Shown piece after piece: positions 32,353-39,744 of a stretch of 39,744 nucleotides of DNA. The notes beneath the pieces were generated by a model, which had not been told where the DNA came from, did not search any database, and worked only from the letters and a program-made list of their open reading frames with translations. The stretch comes from Amarobacter sp035326025 (GTDB lineage Bacteria > Chloroflexota > Dehalococcoidia > Tepidiformales > Tepidiformaceae). Within the stretch, counting starts at the first letter, position 1, and every line of letters starts with the position of its first letter. Location: the NCBI GenBank assembly GCA_035326025.1, contig DAOKYT010000021.1:1-39744 (forward strand), written 5' to 3'. The position numbers and the translations under genes are program-made.

Positions 32353-33894
32353 CTACACGGGGCGGAAGCCGAGGCGGGCGAGCTCTTCGCGGGCGACATC
32401 GCGGTCGTCCCATGGCCGGGAGCCAGTGCCGTAGATGATGGACTTTTCGTGGCCCTTTCCGGCGACCACGACGATATCGCCGGGGGCGGCGCGGCGGAGG
32501 GCCTCGGCGATGGCCTCGCGGCGGTCTTCGATCTCGAGGAAGTCCGTGCCGCGCACGCGGCCCGCGCCCTCGGCGTGGCGGCCGATCTCCTGGACGATGG
32601 CGGCCGGGTCCTCGGAGCGTGGGTCCTCGCTCGTGAAGACGGCGAAGTCGGCGCCTTCGGCGGCGGCCCGGCCCACGCCGAAGCGGCGGCCGGGATCGCG
32701 TTCTCCGGCGGCACCGACGACGATGATGAGGCGGCCCGCGCAGACTTCGCGCAGGACATCGAGGACCTTGCGCACGGCATCGCCGGTGTGGGCGTAGTCG
32801 ACGATGACCTCGAAAGGCTGCCCCTGGACGATGCGTTCCATGCGGCCGGGTACGCCGGGGCAGGAGGCAAGGCCCCGGGCGATGTCGCCGGGCCCGGCGC
32901 CGCACGCGAGCCCGGCCGAGGCCGCGGCGAGGGCGTTGAGCACGTTGAACACGGCGGGGAGCTGGATCGAGGTGGCGGCTGCTCCACGTGGGGTGACCAG
33001 CGTGAAGCTGGTGCCATCGGGCCGGAGGACGATGTCCTCGGCGGTGACCATGGCATCGCGCGATGCCAGGCCGAAGGAGAGCGGTTCGGCGCGCGAGCGC
33101 TCGAGCATGTAGTTGGCCGAAGGGTCGTCGGCGTTGACGACGGCAGTCTTGGCGATGCCCTTGTGGACGGCGGTATCGAGCGCTTCGAAGAGGAGTCCCT
33201 TGGCCTCGCGGTAGGCCTCGAAAGTCTTGTGGAAATCGAGGTGGTCGCCGGTGATGTTGGTGAAGGCGGCGATGTCGTACTCGACGTGGTCGAGCCGGTT
33301 GAGCGCGAGGCCGTGGCTCGTCGATTCGACGATGGCGAACTGGCAGCCGGCATCGGCCATGCGGCGGAGCAGGCGCTGGACCTCGTTGGCTTCGGGGGTA
33401 GTCATGCGGCCGGTGACCGTGCCGGTTTCGCCGGGGAAGTAGGTATCGACCGTGCCGAGGCGGCCCACCCTTCCACCGGCGGCTTCGAGGATGGAGGTGA
33501 GCAGGTGGGAGGTGGTCGTCTTGCCATCGGTGCCGGTGATGCCGGCGACCACCATTTCGCGGCCGGGGTGACCGTAGAACCAGGCAGAGGCGGCGGCGAG
33601 GGCCGGGCGGGTGCGCTGGACCTCGATGAGCGGGAGGCGCTCGCCCACGCCGGGGGGAATCGGGTGGCCGGCTTCGACGATTGCGGCGGCGGCGCCCGCC
33701 GAGGCAGCCTGGGGGACGAAGGCGTGCCCATCGACGGTGAAGCCGGGGATCGCGACGAACAGGGTACCGGGCTGCACGCGGCGGGAATCGTGTTCGATAC
33801 CGGAAACCAAAGCGGTGGAATCGCCCCGCGACAGCCGGGCACCTGGCAATGCGTGGAGGAGCGATGCGAGGGTACGCGGTTCGGACCTGGTCAT
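32353..33894 (-). CDS. murE: MurE-type UDP-MurNAc-tripeptide synthetase
   Basis: The 513-residue Mur ligase adds the third, usually diamino, acid of the peptidoglycan stem peptide using ATP. It has the MurE N-terminal domain (SGIEHDSRRVQPGTLFVAIPG), the ATP loop GITGTDGKTTT (118-128), STSHGLALNRLDHVEYDIAAFTNITGDHLDFHKTF, and the C-terminal domain. The residue-selecting motif, DNPR in diaminopimelate enzymes, reads EDPRSEDP here, so the amino acid is uncertain; lysine, ornithine or diaminopimelate are all possible. Start ATG 33894 has TACGAT 6 nt before it. It follows the zinc-ribbon gene by 25 nt. The open frame upstream of this ATG is not conserved sequence. Confidence 0.88.
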   Translation of the reverse strand: MTRSEPRTLASLLHALPGARLSRGDSTALVSGIEHDSRRVQPGTLFVAIPGFTVDGHAFVPQAASAGAAAAIVEAGHPIPPGVGERLPLIEVQRTRPALAAASAWFYGHPGREMVVAGITGTDGKTTTSHLLTSILEAAGGRVGRLGTVDTYFPGETGTVTGRMTTPEANEVQRLLRRMADAGCQFAIVESTSHGLALNRLDHVEYDIAAFTNITGDHLDFHKTFEAYREAKGLLFEALDTAVHKGIAKTAVVNADDPSANYMLERSRAEPLSFGLASRDAMVTAEDIVLRPDGTSFTLVTPRGAAATSIQLPAVFNVLNALAAASAGLACGAGPGDIARGLASCPGVPGRMERIVQGQPFEVIVDYAHTGDAVRKVLDVLREVCAGRLIIVVGAAGERDPGRRFGVGRAAAEGADFAVFTSEDPRSEDPAAIVQEIGRHAEGAGRVRGTDFLEIEDRREAIAEALRRAAPGDIVVVAGKGHEKSIIYGTGSRPWDDRDVAREELARLGFRPV

Positions 33895-33900
33895 TCGCCC

Positions 33901-33929
33901 ATCGTAGGGGGAAGGTGGCTCACTGTCCC
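33901..33929 (-). promoter_or_regulatory. Promoter set for leaderless murE
   Basis: On the minus strand GGGACA (33929-33924), 17 bp, TACGAT (33906-33901), then exactly 6 nt to the ATG. The hexamers match TTGACA at 4 and TATAAT at 4 positions. It overlaps the end of the zinc-ribbon gene, so it would be internal to a possible operon. Confidence 0.4.
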
Positions 33930-34204
33930 TGTGGCGGCTGACGCCCGGCCTGCACGCGGCGTTTTCGGACCTTGCCGGTGGTCTTGAATCCTCGAAGTTC
34001 GTCACCCACGCCGCCAATGAAGAATTCCACGTGGCCGCATGAGCCACAGGCGAACAGGTCGAATTCGTCACGGTTCTGGAAGAGCTCGAAGAAGTCGCCG
34101 AAGACGCCCACGCGCGCCCCTTCGTGGAACTCGCGCACGCCGAGGAAGTAGAGGGGGCGGTGACACCGCAGACAGTCGATGGGGGAGGGATTGAGTTCGG
34201 CCAT
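33920..34204 (-). CDS. Small zinc-ribbon protein, unknown function
   Basis: The 94-residue protein has two CxxC pairs, CLRCH near residue 11 and CGSCG near 53, with an aromatic-rich middle (FGDFFELFQNRDEFDLFACG) and a basic tail. This layout is that of small zinc-ribbon proteins often annotated as nucleic-acid-binding; no function is assigned. The start ATG 34204 has GGAG upstream. It lies between the Nudix hydrolase (18 nt) and murE (25 nt) on the same strand. Confidence 0.8.
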   Translation of the reverse strand: MAELNPSPIDCLRCHRPLYFLGVREFHEGARVGVFGDFFELFQNRDEFDLFACGSCGHVEFFIGGVGDELRGFKTTGKVRKRRVQAGRQPPQGQ

Positions 34205-34222
34205 GTTCCGCTCCGGGCGGGG

Positions 34223-34786
34223 TTAGAGCGCCTGCATGATATCCAGAAAGTTACCCAACATGCGCGCCGTGGCGCCCCAGATGAGGTCGTCGCCGAACTG
34301 ATAGGACTGGAAGACGTATTCGCGGCCGTTCATGACGCGGCGGTCGGGGATGTGGTTGCGCGGGTCGAGCAGGTGTTCGAGGGGGACTTCGAGGAGGTAG
34401 GCGACCTCGTGCGAACTGAATCGCCATTCGTAGGGGTAGCGGTCCAGCCAGCCGACGTAGGGGGTCACGAGAAAGTTGGAGATGGTCACCAGGTCGTCGA
34501 GCTGTCCGAGAACCTCAACGTGCGCGGGGTCGACACCGATTTCCTCGTGCGTCTCGCGGAGGGCGGTGTGGAGGACGTGCGGATCGCCGGGGTCCATGGC
34601 GCCGCCGGGAAAGCTGACCTGCCCCTTGTGGTCGCGGACGCTTTCGGTGCGCTTCTGGAAGATGACGTGCGGGCCGCCGGGGCGCTCGTGGAGCAGGAGG
34701 AGGACTCCGGCCTGCGGCGGCGGTGGGTCGGGCTGCTGCGTCTGGGGCACGTACGCCGCGAGCAGGCGGCGGAGGTCGTCTTTCAT
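34223..34786 (-). CDS. Nudix hydrolase, CoA pyrophosphatase type
   Basis: The 187-residue protein has the signature of the CoA-cleaving Nudix group: VRDHKGQVSFPGGAMDPGD followed by TALRETHEEIGV, where REx2EExG of the Nudix box is intact. Such enzymes split CoA or related dinucleotides to phosphopantetheine and 3',5'-ADP; this matches the presence of CoA chemistry in the window but no link is shown. Start ATG 34786 gives MKDDLRRLLAAYVP; the open frame upstream is basic low-complexity and not conserved. Cytoplasmic. Confidence 0.9.
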   Translation of the reverse strand: MKDDLRRLLAAYVPQTQQPDPPPPQAGVLLLLHERPGGPHVIFQKRTESVRDHKGQVSFPGGAMDPGDPHVLHTALRETHEEIGVDPAHVEVLGQLDDLVTISNFLVTPYVGWLDRYPYEWRFSSHEVAYLLEVPLEHLLDPRNHIPDRRVMNGREYVFQSYQFGDDLIWGATARMLGNFLDIMQAL

Positions 34787-35031
34787 ATCGTGCGGTCCGT
34801 GAATCTCCTCCGGCGGGTGGATTCGATGGGCCCGGCCAGGATGCGCCCATCGAGCGCGCGGGCCATGGGTGAGTGCTGTTGACCGGGGCGCGCCCGGAAA
34901 CTGATCAAACCTTCCCGCAGCGGGCGGTTCTCCGCAAGGAGGCGGGCGACGCGGAAGCCGGGCGCGGGTGGCGCCCAACCACGTGAGCGCGGCAGCTCAT
35001 TCGCGATGCGACGCGTGAATGGAAGCGGCCG

Positions 35032-35625
35032 CTACAGCGTGCCTTTCGTGCTGGGGATGTCGCCAGCGCGGCGCCGGTCGATGCGCACGGCGGCATCGAG
35101 CGCGCGGGCGAGGGCCTTGAAGGCGGCTTCGATCTTGTGGTGGTCGTTGACCCCGGCGAGCACGGAGAGGTGCAGGTTGATCCTTGCCGCGAAGGCGAAT
35201 GATTCGAGGAAATGGTTGAAGAGGTCAGGCGGCATGCCCCCGACCTCGCGGCCGAGGAGGCGCAGGTCGAGCACGGCATAGGGGCGGCCGCTGAGGTCGA
35301 CGGCGGCACGCGCGAGCGCCTCATCGAGGGGCATGTAGGCGAAGCCGGCGCGCACCAGGCCCGCCTTGTCGCCGACGGCCTTCGCAAAGGCCTCGCCGAG
35401 GGCGATGGCGATGTCCTCGACGGTGTGGTGCTGGTCGATCCAGAGGTCGCCGGTGCAGCGCACTTCGAGGTCGAAGACGCCGTGCTTGGCGATGTGGCTG
35501 AGCATGTGGTCGAGGAAGCCGACGCCCGTTTCGGTGCGGAACTTGCCGCTGCCATCGAGGTTGAGGGAGATATCGATGCTGGTCTCGGCGGTGCGGCGCG
35601 AAACGGTGGCGGTGCGAGCGGTCAT
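35032..35625 (-). CDS. hisB: Imidazoleglycerol-phosphate dehydratase
   Basis: HisB catalyses the sixth step of histidine synthesis. The 197-residue single-domain enzyme has the manganese ligands in DHMLSHIAKHG and HHTVEDIAIALGEA, and a second set in FNHFLESFAFAARINLHL and NDHHKIEAAFKALARAL. ATG 35625 gives the typical start MTARTATVSRRTAET; the frame is open upstream. It is separated from hisC by 776 bp holding the REP-type transposase and its repeats. No histidinol phosphatase domain is fused. Confidence 0.94.
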   Translation of the reverse strand: MTARTATVSRRTAETSIDISLNLDGSGKFRTETGVGFLDHMLSHIAKHGVFDLEVRCTGDLWIDQHHTVEDIAIALGEAFAKAVGDKAGLVRAGFAYMPLDEALARAAVDLSGRPYAVLDLRLLGREVGGMPPDLFNHFLESFAFAARINLHLSVLAGVNDHHKIEAAFKALARALDAAVRIDRRRAGDIPSTKGTL

Positions 35626-35699
35626 GTGAGAGTTATCGCGTATAGGGGCGATTGGGTCGAATCGGGGAGGACATGGCGGGTAACGCGGCCCAAGCGGGA

Positions 35700-35730
35700 G
35701 AACCGCGACCGGCGAGGGAGCGGATCGTGA
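35700..35730 (+). repeat. Left 31-bp inverted repeat
   Basis: Left copy, starting GAACCGCGACCGG and ending GGATCGTGA. It is the reverse complement of 36319-36349 apart from one position (C/T). It lies 39 bp after the transposase stop. Confidence 0.85.
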
Positions 35731-35769
35731 CCGGGCGAATGGGCCCCACGGCAGCCAGCGCACGACCGC

Positions 35770-36246
35770 TCACTGACCGTTCAGCACGTACTCCACTGCC
35801 GCCGCCAACGCTTGGGCGTCCCAGAGCACACGACGGCTGCCCTCGCGCGACCAGATGGGCCGATGCTCCGCCACCATCCGCCCCGCGCGCAGCGCCGTGG
35901 TTGCCCTGGCCTTGAGGACGTTGAGCACCTTCGCGGGCTGTTCGTCTGCCCCGACCACGAGGTGGACGTGGTTTGTGCGGACATTAAGCGCGACGACTTT
36001 CCAGCCGCGAAACTCGCATGCCTCGCGAATTGCCAGGTCAACCGCAAGCCTTTGGTGGTCGTTGAACTCCAGCGGAACGGAGCCCATCTGGCCTCTTGCC
36101 GCACCTTCGAGCCGCACATCCGGCAGGTTCATTGGCTCCCCAAAACCGTTGCGCTGCGCGTCGACCCAGCCGCGTTCGTCTCCCGGGAGCCAGGAGCCGT
36201 AGGTGCGCCAGGTGAGGAACAGCGCCTGGTGCTGGGGGTGCGGCAT
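35770..36246 (-). CDS. REP-associated tyrosine transposase (Y1/HUH)
   Basis: The 158-residue protein is of the IS200/REP type: FLTWRTYGSWLPGDERGW at the start, the HUH pair NHVHLVV (His 93, His 95) and EYVLNGQ at the end, where Tyr 153 is a candidate but the identity of the catalytic Tyr is uncertain. Such proteins cut and join single-stranded DNA hairpins. The C-terminus stops right after YVLN and is shorter than many relatives, so it may be minimal or slightly truncated. Flanking inverted repeats and its own promoter support an independent unit. Codon use is less GC3-biased than the his genes. Confidence 0.85.
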   Translation of the reverse strand: MPHPQHQALFLTWRTYGSWLPGDERGWVDAQRNGFGEPMNLPDVRLEGAARGQMGSVPLEFNDHQRLAVDLAIREACEFRGWKVVALNVRTNHVHLVVGADEQPAKVLNVLKARATTALRAGRMVAEHRPIWSREGSRRVLWDAQALAAAVEYVLNGQ

Positions 36247-36256
36247 ACGGACGCAG

Positions 36257-36285
36257 AGTGTACCGGGTGCACGCGGCGGTGCGAA
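36257..36285 (-). promoter_or_regulatory. Promoter of the transposase gene
   Basis: On the minus strand TTCGCA (36285-36280), 17 bp, TACACT (36262-36257). Transcription would start about 4 nt before the ATG, so the leader is almost absent. Confidence 0.5.
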
Positions 36286-36318
36286 CGGCCGACGTGCGCT
36301 CCTGACCGTTTCGCAACA

Positions 36319-36349
36319 TCACGATCCGCTCCCTTGCCGGTCGCGGTTC
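36319..36349 (-). repeat. Right 31-bp inverted repeat
   Basis: Right copy, starting TCACGATCCGCTCCC on the plus strand, inverted relative to 35700-35730 with one mismatch. It lies 72 bp before the transposase start and 52 bp after the hisC stop. Confidence 0.85.
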
Positions 36350-36401
36350 CAGGCCGGGGAGCGGGCGGGATGCCAGCGGGGGGCGTGGCGGGTCCTGACC
36401 C

Positions 36402-37472
36402 CTACAGGGCCTGGAGGGCCGCGACGAGGGCGTCCGTATCCTCCGGCCGGCCGGCGCTGATGCGGATGTAGTTCGCCAGGTCGGGGCGGTCGTAGTAGCG
36501 GACGAGCACGCCCTTCCGCCGGAGGGCGGTTGCGACGTCCCTGGCGGAGCGGCCTTCGACGGCGAAGAGGACGAAGTTCGCCTGCGACGGGAACGGCTTG
36601 AGCCAGCCGAGCGCGGCGCAGAGACGGGCCATGCGGTCGCGTTCGGAGACGATGCTGGCGATGGTTTCGGAGATCTCGGGCCAGTGCGCGATGGCGGCGC
36701 GAGCCCCGGCATCGGCCGCCACGTTGACGTTGTAGGGCTGCTTGAGCGACATCATGTGACGCGCGAGCTCGGGGTGGCTCACGGCGTAACCGACCCGGAG
36801 ACCCGCGAGGCCCGCCCACTTGCTGAAGGTGCGCAGGACGACCAGGTTCGGGTGGCCCGCGATGAGCGGAACGACGGACTGGCCGCCGAATTCGACGTAT
36901 GCCTCATCGACGACGATGAGGGCATCGAGCGAACAGAGCGCTTCGAGCTCGGAGAGGTTCACCGGGTTGCCGGTCGGATTGTTGGGCGAGGTGAGGAAGA
37001 CGATGCCGGCGCCAGCGTGGACCGCGTGGCGGAGGGCGACGACATCGAGGTCGAAATTTGGTCGCCGGGGCACCTCGATGGGGACGGCGCGGGAGATCTT
37101 CGCGAGGAACCGGTACATCCCGAAGGTCGGGGTGGCGATCGCGACGGACTTCGGCATCACCAGGCGGATGAGGATGTCGATGAGGTCATCGGCGCCGGTG
37201 CCAGCGACGACATTTTCGGTGGCCATGCCCACGAACCGGGCAATGGCCTCGCGAAGCGCCTCCTGTCCCGGGTCGGGGTAGATGTGAAACGGGGCCTCGC
37301 GAATGGCGGCGAGGACGGCTGGGTGGGGGCCGTAAAGGTTCTCGTTGGCGTCGAGCTTGACCAGGCATTCGGCGGGCAGGCCGATCTCGGCGGCGAGGAC
37401 ATCGAGCGGCTTGACGGGGACGTACTCCTCGAGGCCGTCGAGGTCATCGCGAAGGAGACTGCGGAGGTCCAC
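36402..37472 (-). CDS. hisC: Histidinol-phosphate aminotransferase
   Basis: HisC transfers the amino group to imidazole acetol phosphate. The 356-residue fold type I PLP enzyme has LVKLDANENLYGPHP near the start, SPNNPTGNPV, VVDEAYVEFGG and the PLP Lys in LRTFSKWAGLAGLRVGYAV. It starts 2 nt after hisD. The remainder of the his cluster beyond the transposase is hisB only in this window; other his genes are not here. Confidence 0.94.
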   Translation of the reverse strand: MDLRSLLRDDLDGLEEYVPVKPLDVLAAEIGLPAECLVKLDANENLYGPHPAVLAAIREAPFHIYPDPGQEALREAIARFVGMATENVVAGTGADDLIDILIRLVMPKSVAIATPTFGMYRFLAKISRAVPIEVPRRPNFDLDVVALRHAVHAGAGIVFLTSPNNPTGNPVNLSELEALCSLDALIVVDEAYVEFGGQSVVPLIAGHPNLVVLRTFSKWAGLAGLRVGYAVSHPELARHMMSLKQPYNVNVAADAGARAAIAHWPEISETIASIVSERDRMARLCAALGWLKPFPSQANFVLFAVEGRSARDVATALRRKGVLVRYYDRPDLANYIRISAGRPEDTDALVAALQAL

Positions 37473-37474
37473 GC

Positions 37475-38800
37475 TCAGCGCCCCTGGAGCCGCCGCTCGA
37501 CCGCGTGGGCGTGACCGGTGAGGCCCTCGGCGCGGGCGATGATGGCGGCGTAGTGGTTCAGGTCTTCCATGTCGTCCTCGGGCAGGTTGACGACGGCCAT
37601 GCGCTTCAGGAAGTCGCCAACCCCGAGGGGGCCACTCCAGCGGGCGCTGCCGCCGGTGGGCATGGTATGGCTGGGGCCGGCGGTGTAGTCGCCGACTGCC
37701 TCGGGGGAGGCCTCGCCGAGGAAGAGCCCGCCGGCGTTGCGGACCTTCATGGCGTAGGCGGTCGGGTTTTCGACGCAGAGGCAGAGGTGCTCGGGCGCGT
37801 AGTAGTTGGCGAGTTCGATGGCGTGGTCGATGTCGTTGACGAGAATGCAGCCGCCGCGGTTGTCGAGGGCGGCGCGGGCGATTTTCGCGCGTTCGAGGTC
37901 GCGCAACTGGCGTTCGATGCAGCGGGCCACTTCGTCTGCGAGGTAGTGGGAGGGGGTGAGGAGGATGGGGCTGGCGAGGGCATCGTGCTCGGCCTGGGCG
38001 ATGAGGTCGGCGGCGACGAATTCAGGGTTGGCGGACTCGTCGGCGATGATAACGGTCTCGGTGGGGCCGTAGATGCTGTCGATGCCAACGTCGCCGAAGA
38101 CCTGCTTCTTGGCGATGGTGACGAAGAGGCCGCCGGGGCCAGCGATCTTGTCGACGCGGGGGATGGTCTCGGTGCCGTAGGCGAAGGCGGCCACGCCCTG
38201 GGCGCCACCCGCCTTGAAGACGCCATCGACGCCGGCGATATCGGCGGCGACGAGCTTGACGGGCGGCACGGTGCCGTCGGGGAGGACGGGGCTGGCGAGG
38301 TAGACCTCGTCGACGCCGGCGACGCGTGCGGGGATGGCGCACATGAGGACGGTGCTGGGCAGCGGCGCGCGCGTACCGGGGACGTAGATGGCGGCCTTCT
38401 GAAGGGGCCGGGTCATCTGTCCGAGGCCGTTGTTCTGGAAGTCGAGCATGGCGCCGCGGAGCTGCTGCTCGTGGTAGCGGCGGACGCGTCCGGCGGCGAA
38501 TTTCAGCGCTTCGATGAGTTCCGCATCGAGGCCGTGGTAGGCGGCGGCGATTTCGTCGCGGCTGACGCGGAGGTCGCCGACGGTGGCGCCATCGAGCCTG
38601 GAGTTGTAGTAGCGGACGGCGTTGTCGCCATCCTCGCGGACGTCGCGGATGATGCGGCGGACGACTTCCTCGGGGGTGAGCTCCTGGCCAAAGGTGCGGA
38701 AGGTGGTCTCCCGGATTTCCATGGGGAGTTCTTCGAGATCGAGCGGGCGGCGGGACAGCAGGAGCTGCCTGCCCTCTTCGGCGTTGCGGATTATCCGCAT
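37475..38800 (-). CDS. hisD: Histidinol dehydrogenase
   Basis: HisD oxidises histidinol to histidine in two NAD-dependent steps with zinc. The 441-residue protein has YVPGTRAPLPSTVLMCAIPARVAGV, VDKIAGPGGLFVTIAKKQVFGDVGIDSIYGPTE, and the YTAGPSHTMPTGGSARWSGPLGVGDFLK segment with the catalytic and zinc residues. Length is normal. Its start overlaps the phospholipase C-like gene by 10 nt, and hisC follows after 2 nt. Confidence 0.95.
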   Translation of the reverse strand: MRIIRNAEEGRQLLLSRRPLDLEELPMEIRETTFRTFGQELTPEEVVRRIIRDVREDGDNAVRYYNSRLDGATVGDLRVSRDEIAAAYHGLDAELIEALKFAAGRVRRYHEQQLRGAMLDFQNNGLGQMTRPLQKAAIYVPGTRAPLPSTVLMCAIPARVAGVDEVYLASPVLPDGTVPPVKLVAADIAGVDGVFKAGGAQGVAAFAYGTETIPRVDKIAGPGGLFVTIAKKQVFGDVGIDSIYGPTETVIIADESANPEFVAADLIAQAEHDALASPILLTPSHYLADEVARCIERQLRDLERAKIARAALDNRGGCILVNDIDHAIELANYYAPEHLCLCVENPTAYAMKVRNAGGLFLGEASPEAVGDYTAGPSHTMPTGGSARWSGPLGVGDFLKRMAVVNLPEDDMEDLNHYAAIIARAEGLTGHAHAVERRLQGR

Positions 38801-39549
38801 CCCAGGTACCTCTCTACGGCTTCGCGCGCGGCAGCGGTGGAGCGCTGGACGAACGCGTCGACCTCGGCGCTCGTGATGTGGGCGATTGTCTCATCCAGCA
38901 GTTCGGGAAGCGAATCGAGGAAGGAGGAAAGGGTCTCGCCCTCTTCGAGCCCGGCATAGCGCAGGTGGTTGGCGATCATGCCGCGGGCTCGGTCCCAATC
39001 CATGTTGCGGGCCGCCATATCGATGGAGACCTGGCGCCATCGCTCGAGGGTTTCGGTATCGAGGAAGCCCGCCTCGATGTCTGACACGGTGCAGCCGAGG
39101 GCGGCGCAGATGGATTCCTTGAGTGCGGGGTCGCTGCCGTACCGGCGGTCGAGGTCGAACTGGAGGAGGCGATCCATGACGTTGGCGCGCATGGCGCCGC
39201 CGAGCTCTTCGTGGCGGGCGAAGTGGCGGCGGTAGATGCTGGTGATGTACTGCTCGTCCATCACGAGGTGACTGATGTAACCAGCCGCCCAGGCGCGGGT
39301 TTCGGGGTTCAGGTTCTCGGGCCGGGCGAGCCTGCCATAGACACGGAGGAAGCCCTCGACGGAGTCCTGGTGGTTGTGCTCGTTGAGGTCGAAAAAGTGC
39401 GTGCTGAACCGGTCCTGGCGGGTGATGACGCGGATATCGGGGCTGGTGGCGCCGAGCAGGTAGTGGCCGGAGCCGGGGGGGACATCGGCGTGGCCCAGGT
39501 CGAGGGCGATCTGGCGGGCGAGCACCATGTGGAGGGTGATCGGGGGCAT
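38791..39549 (-). CDS. Zinc-dependent phospholipase C-like protein
   Basis: The 252-residue protein fits the zinc-dependent phospholipase C fold by its spaced His and Asp: LHMVLARQIA, GHYLLGATSPDIR, STHFFDL and AAGYISHLVMDEQYI. No signal peptide is present, so it is probably cytoplasmic, and the real substrate is unknown. ATG 39549 has TAGGAT 6 nt upstream. It overlaps hisD by 10 nt and so may head the hisD-hisC transcript. The family link is by pattern, not a full alignment. Confidence 0.75.
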   Translation of the reverse strand: MPPITLHMVLARQIALDLGHADVPPGSGHYLLGATSPDIRVITRQDRFSTHFFDLNEHNHQDSVEGFLRVYGRLARPENLNPETRAWAAGYISHLVMDEQYITSIYRRHFARHEELGGAMRANVMDRLLQFDLDRRYGSDPALKESICAALGCTVSDIEAGFLDTETLERWRQVSIDMAARNMDWDRARGMIANHLRYAGLEEGETLSSFLDSLPELLDETIAHITSAEVDAFVQRSTAAAREAVERYLGCG

Positions 39550-39555
39550 GCCCCG

Positions 39556-39561
39556 ATCCTA
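39556..39561 (-). promoter_or_regulatory. -10-like hexamer placed for leaderless transcript
   Basis: On the minus strand TAGGAT ends exactly 6 nt before the ATG of the phospholipase C-like gene. The -35 is weak. It is the fourth example of this geometry in the window. From here to 39744 I see no gene. Confidence 0.4.
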
Positions 39562-39744
39562 CGACAGGAGGCGGGATCGGTGGGGCTACGGTCCGATCGC
39601 GCGGATGCTCCTCCCGGCGAGCTGGGGGCAGGGGGAGGGCTACCGGGGCAGGCGGTCGCAGCGCGCGCCGTGCCTCCACCGGACCGGCTACTCGCTCAAA
39701 CTTCCGGGGGAGGGGGGGAGGTCCCGGGCGCTGGTTAGATCCGG

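Larger units (their letters stand above)
35700..36349. mobile_element. REP-associated transposase with flanking 31-bp inverted repeats
   Basis: A 650-bp unit between hisB and hisC: a left repeat (35700-35730), the transposase gene with its own promoter, and a right repeat (36319-36349). The two 31-bp repeats are inverted with one mismatch and end sharply, as expected of REP or REP-like elements mobilised by this transposase type. I see no target-site duplication, which fits single-strand transposition. Confidence 0.65.

Noticed and set aside
34787..35031. The 245-bp gap between hisB and the Nudix gene as a possible RNA gene or riboswitch
   Set aside because: I see short GC-rich inverted repeats but no recognisable RNA fold, promoter or conserved motif; such repeats are common at this GC content.

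Overview
This is a GC-rich (roughly two-thirds G+C), gene-dense bacterial chromosome segment with short intergenic gaps, many 1-4 nt gene overlaps and frequent GTG/TTG starts. Gene content fits a Chloroflexota-type bacterium, perhaps a Dehalococcoidia/Tepidiforma relative: KorAB 2-oxoacid:ferredoxin oxidoreductase, GuaB3, tandem HD-GYP protein, and paired class III CoA-transferases with a nitronate monooxygenase-like protein. The taxonomic call is inference. I saw no rRNA, tRNA, CRISPR array, prophage or large mobile element.

Layout. 1-1.2 kb: a DUF3800-like gene of lower GC, probably acquired. 1.2-3.9 kb (minus): tandem HD-GYP protein, cytidylate-kinase-like protein, lipoprotein. 4.1-8.2 kb (plus): korAB flanked by two CBS-domain proteins, one with a zinc ribbon. 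8.3-9.8 kb: LysR regulator and PHP phosphoesterase. 9.84-10.15 kb: a small single-pass membrane protein behind three LexA-like boxes. 10.1-12.4 kb (minus): Rel. 12.5-16.5 kb (plus): hisS, then prfA-prmC-HAD hydrolase. 16.5-18.4 kb (minus): GuaB3 and a membrane-anchored secreted protein. 18.5-22.8 kb (plus): rsmI, metG-tatD-polyprenyl synthase. 22.8-26.6 kb (minus): dnaX-ybaB-recR-recO-fmdB, with a LexA-like box at the promoter. 26.7-30.4 kb (minus): nitronate monooxygenase-like gene and two CoA-transferases. 30.5-31.4 kb (plus): small membrane protein and lipoprotein. 31.4-34.8 kb (minus): membrane-anchored cyclophilin, MurE-type ligase, zinc-ribbon protein, CoA-type Nudix hydrolase. 35.0-39.5 kb (minus): a phospholipase C-like gene, hisD, hisC, a REP-type transposase between 31-bp inverted repeats, and hisB. 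Bases 1-112 and 39562-39744 show no supportable gene.

The most interesting signals are regulatory. Four boxes of form GAAC-N2-ATGTG lie in only two intergenic regions: three in tandem across the promoter of a 69-residue membrane protein, and one at the promoter of the dnaX-recR-recO repair operon. They resemble the Gram-positive SOS box and suggest a LexA regulon with a new small SOS-induced membrane protein, possibly a division inhibitor. Several genes also carry a TANNNT hexamer exactly 6 nt before the start codon, the geometry of leaderless transcripts.
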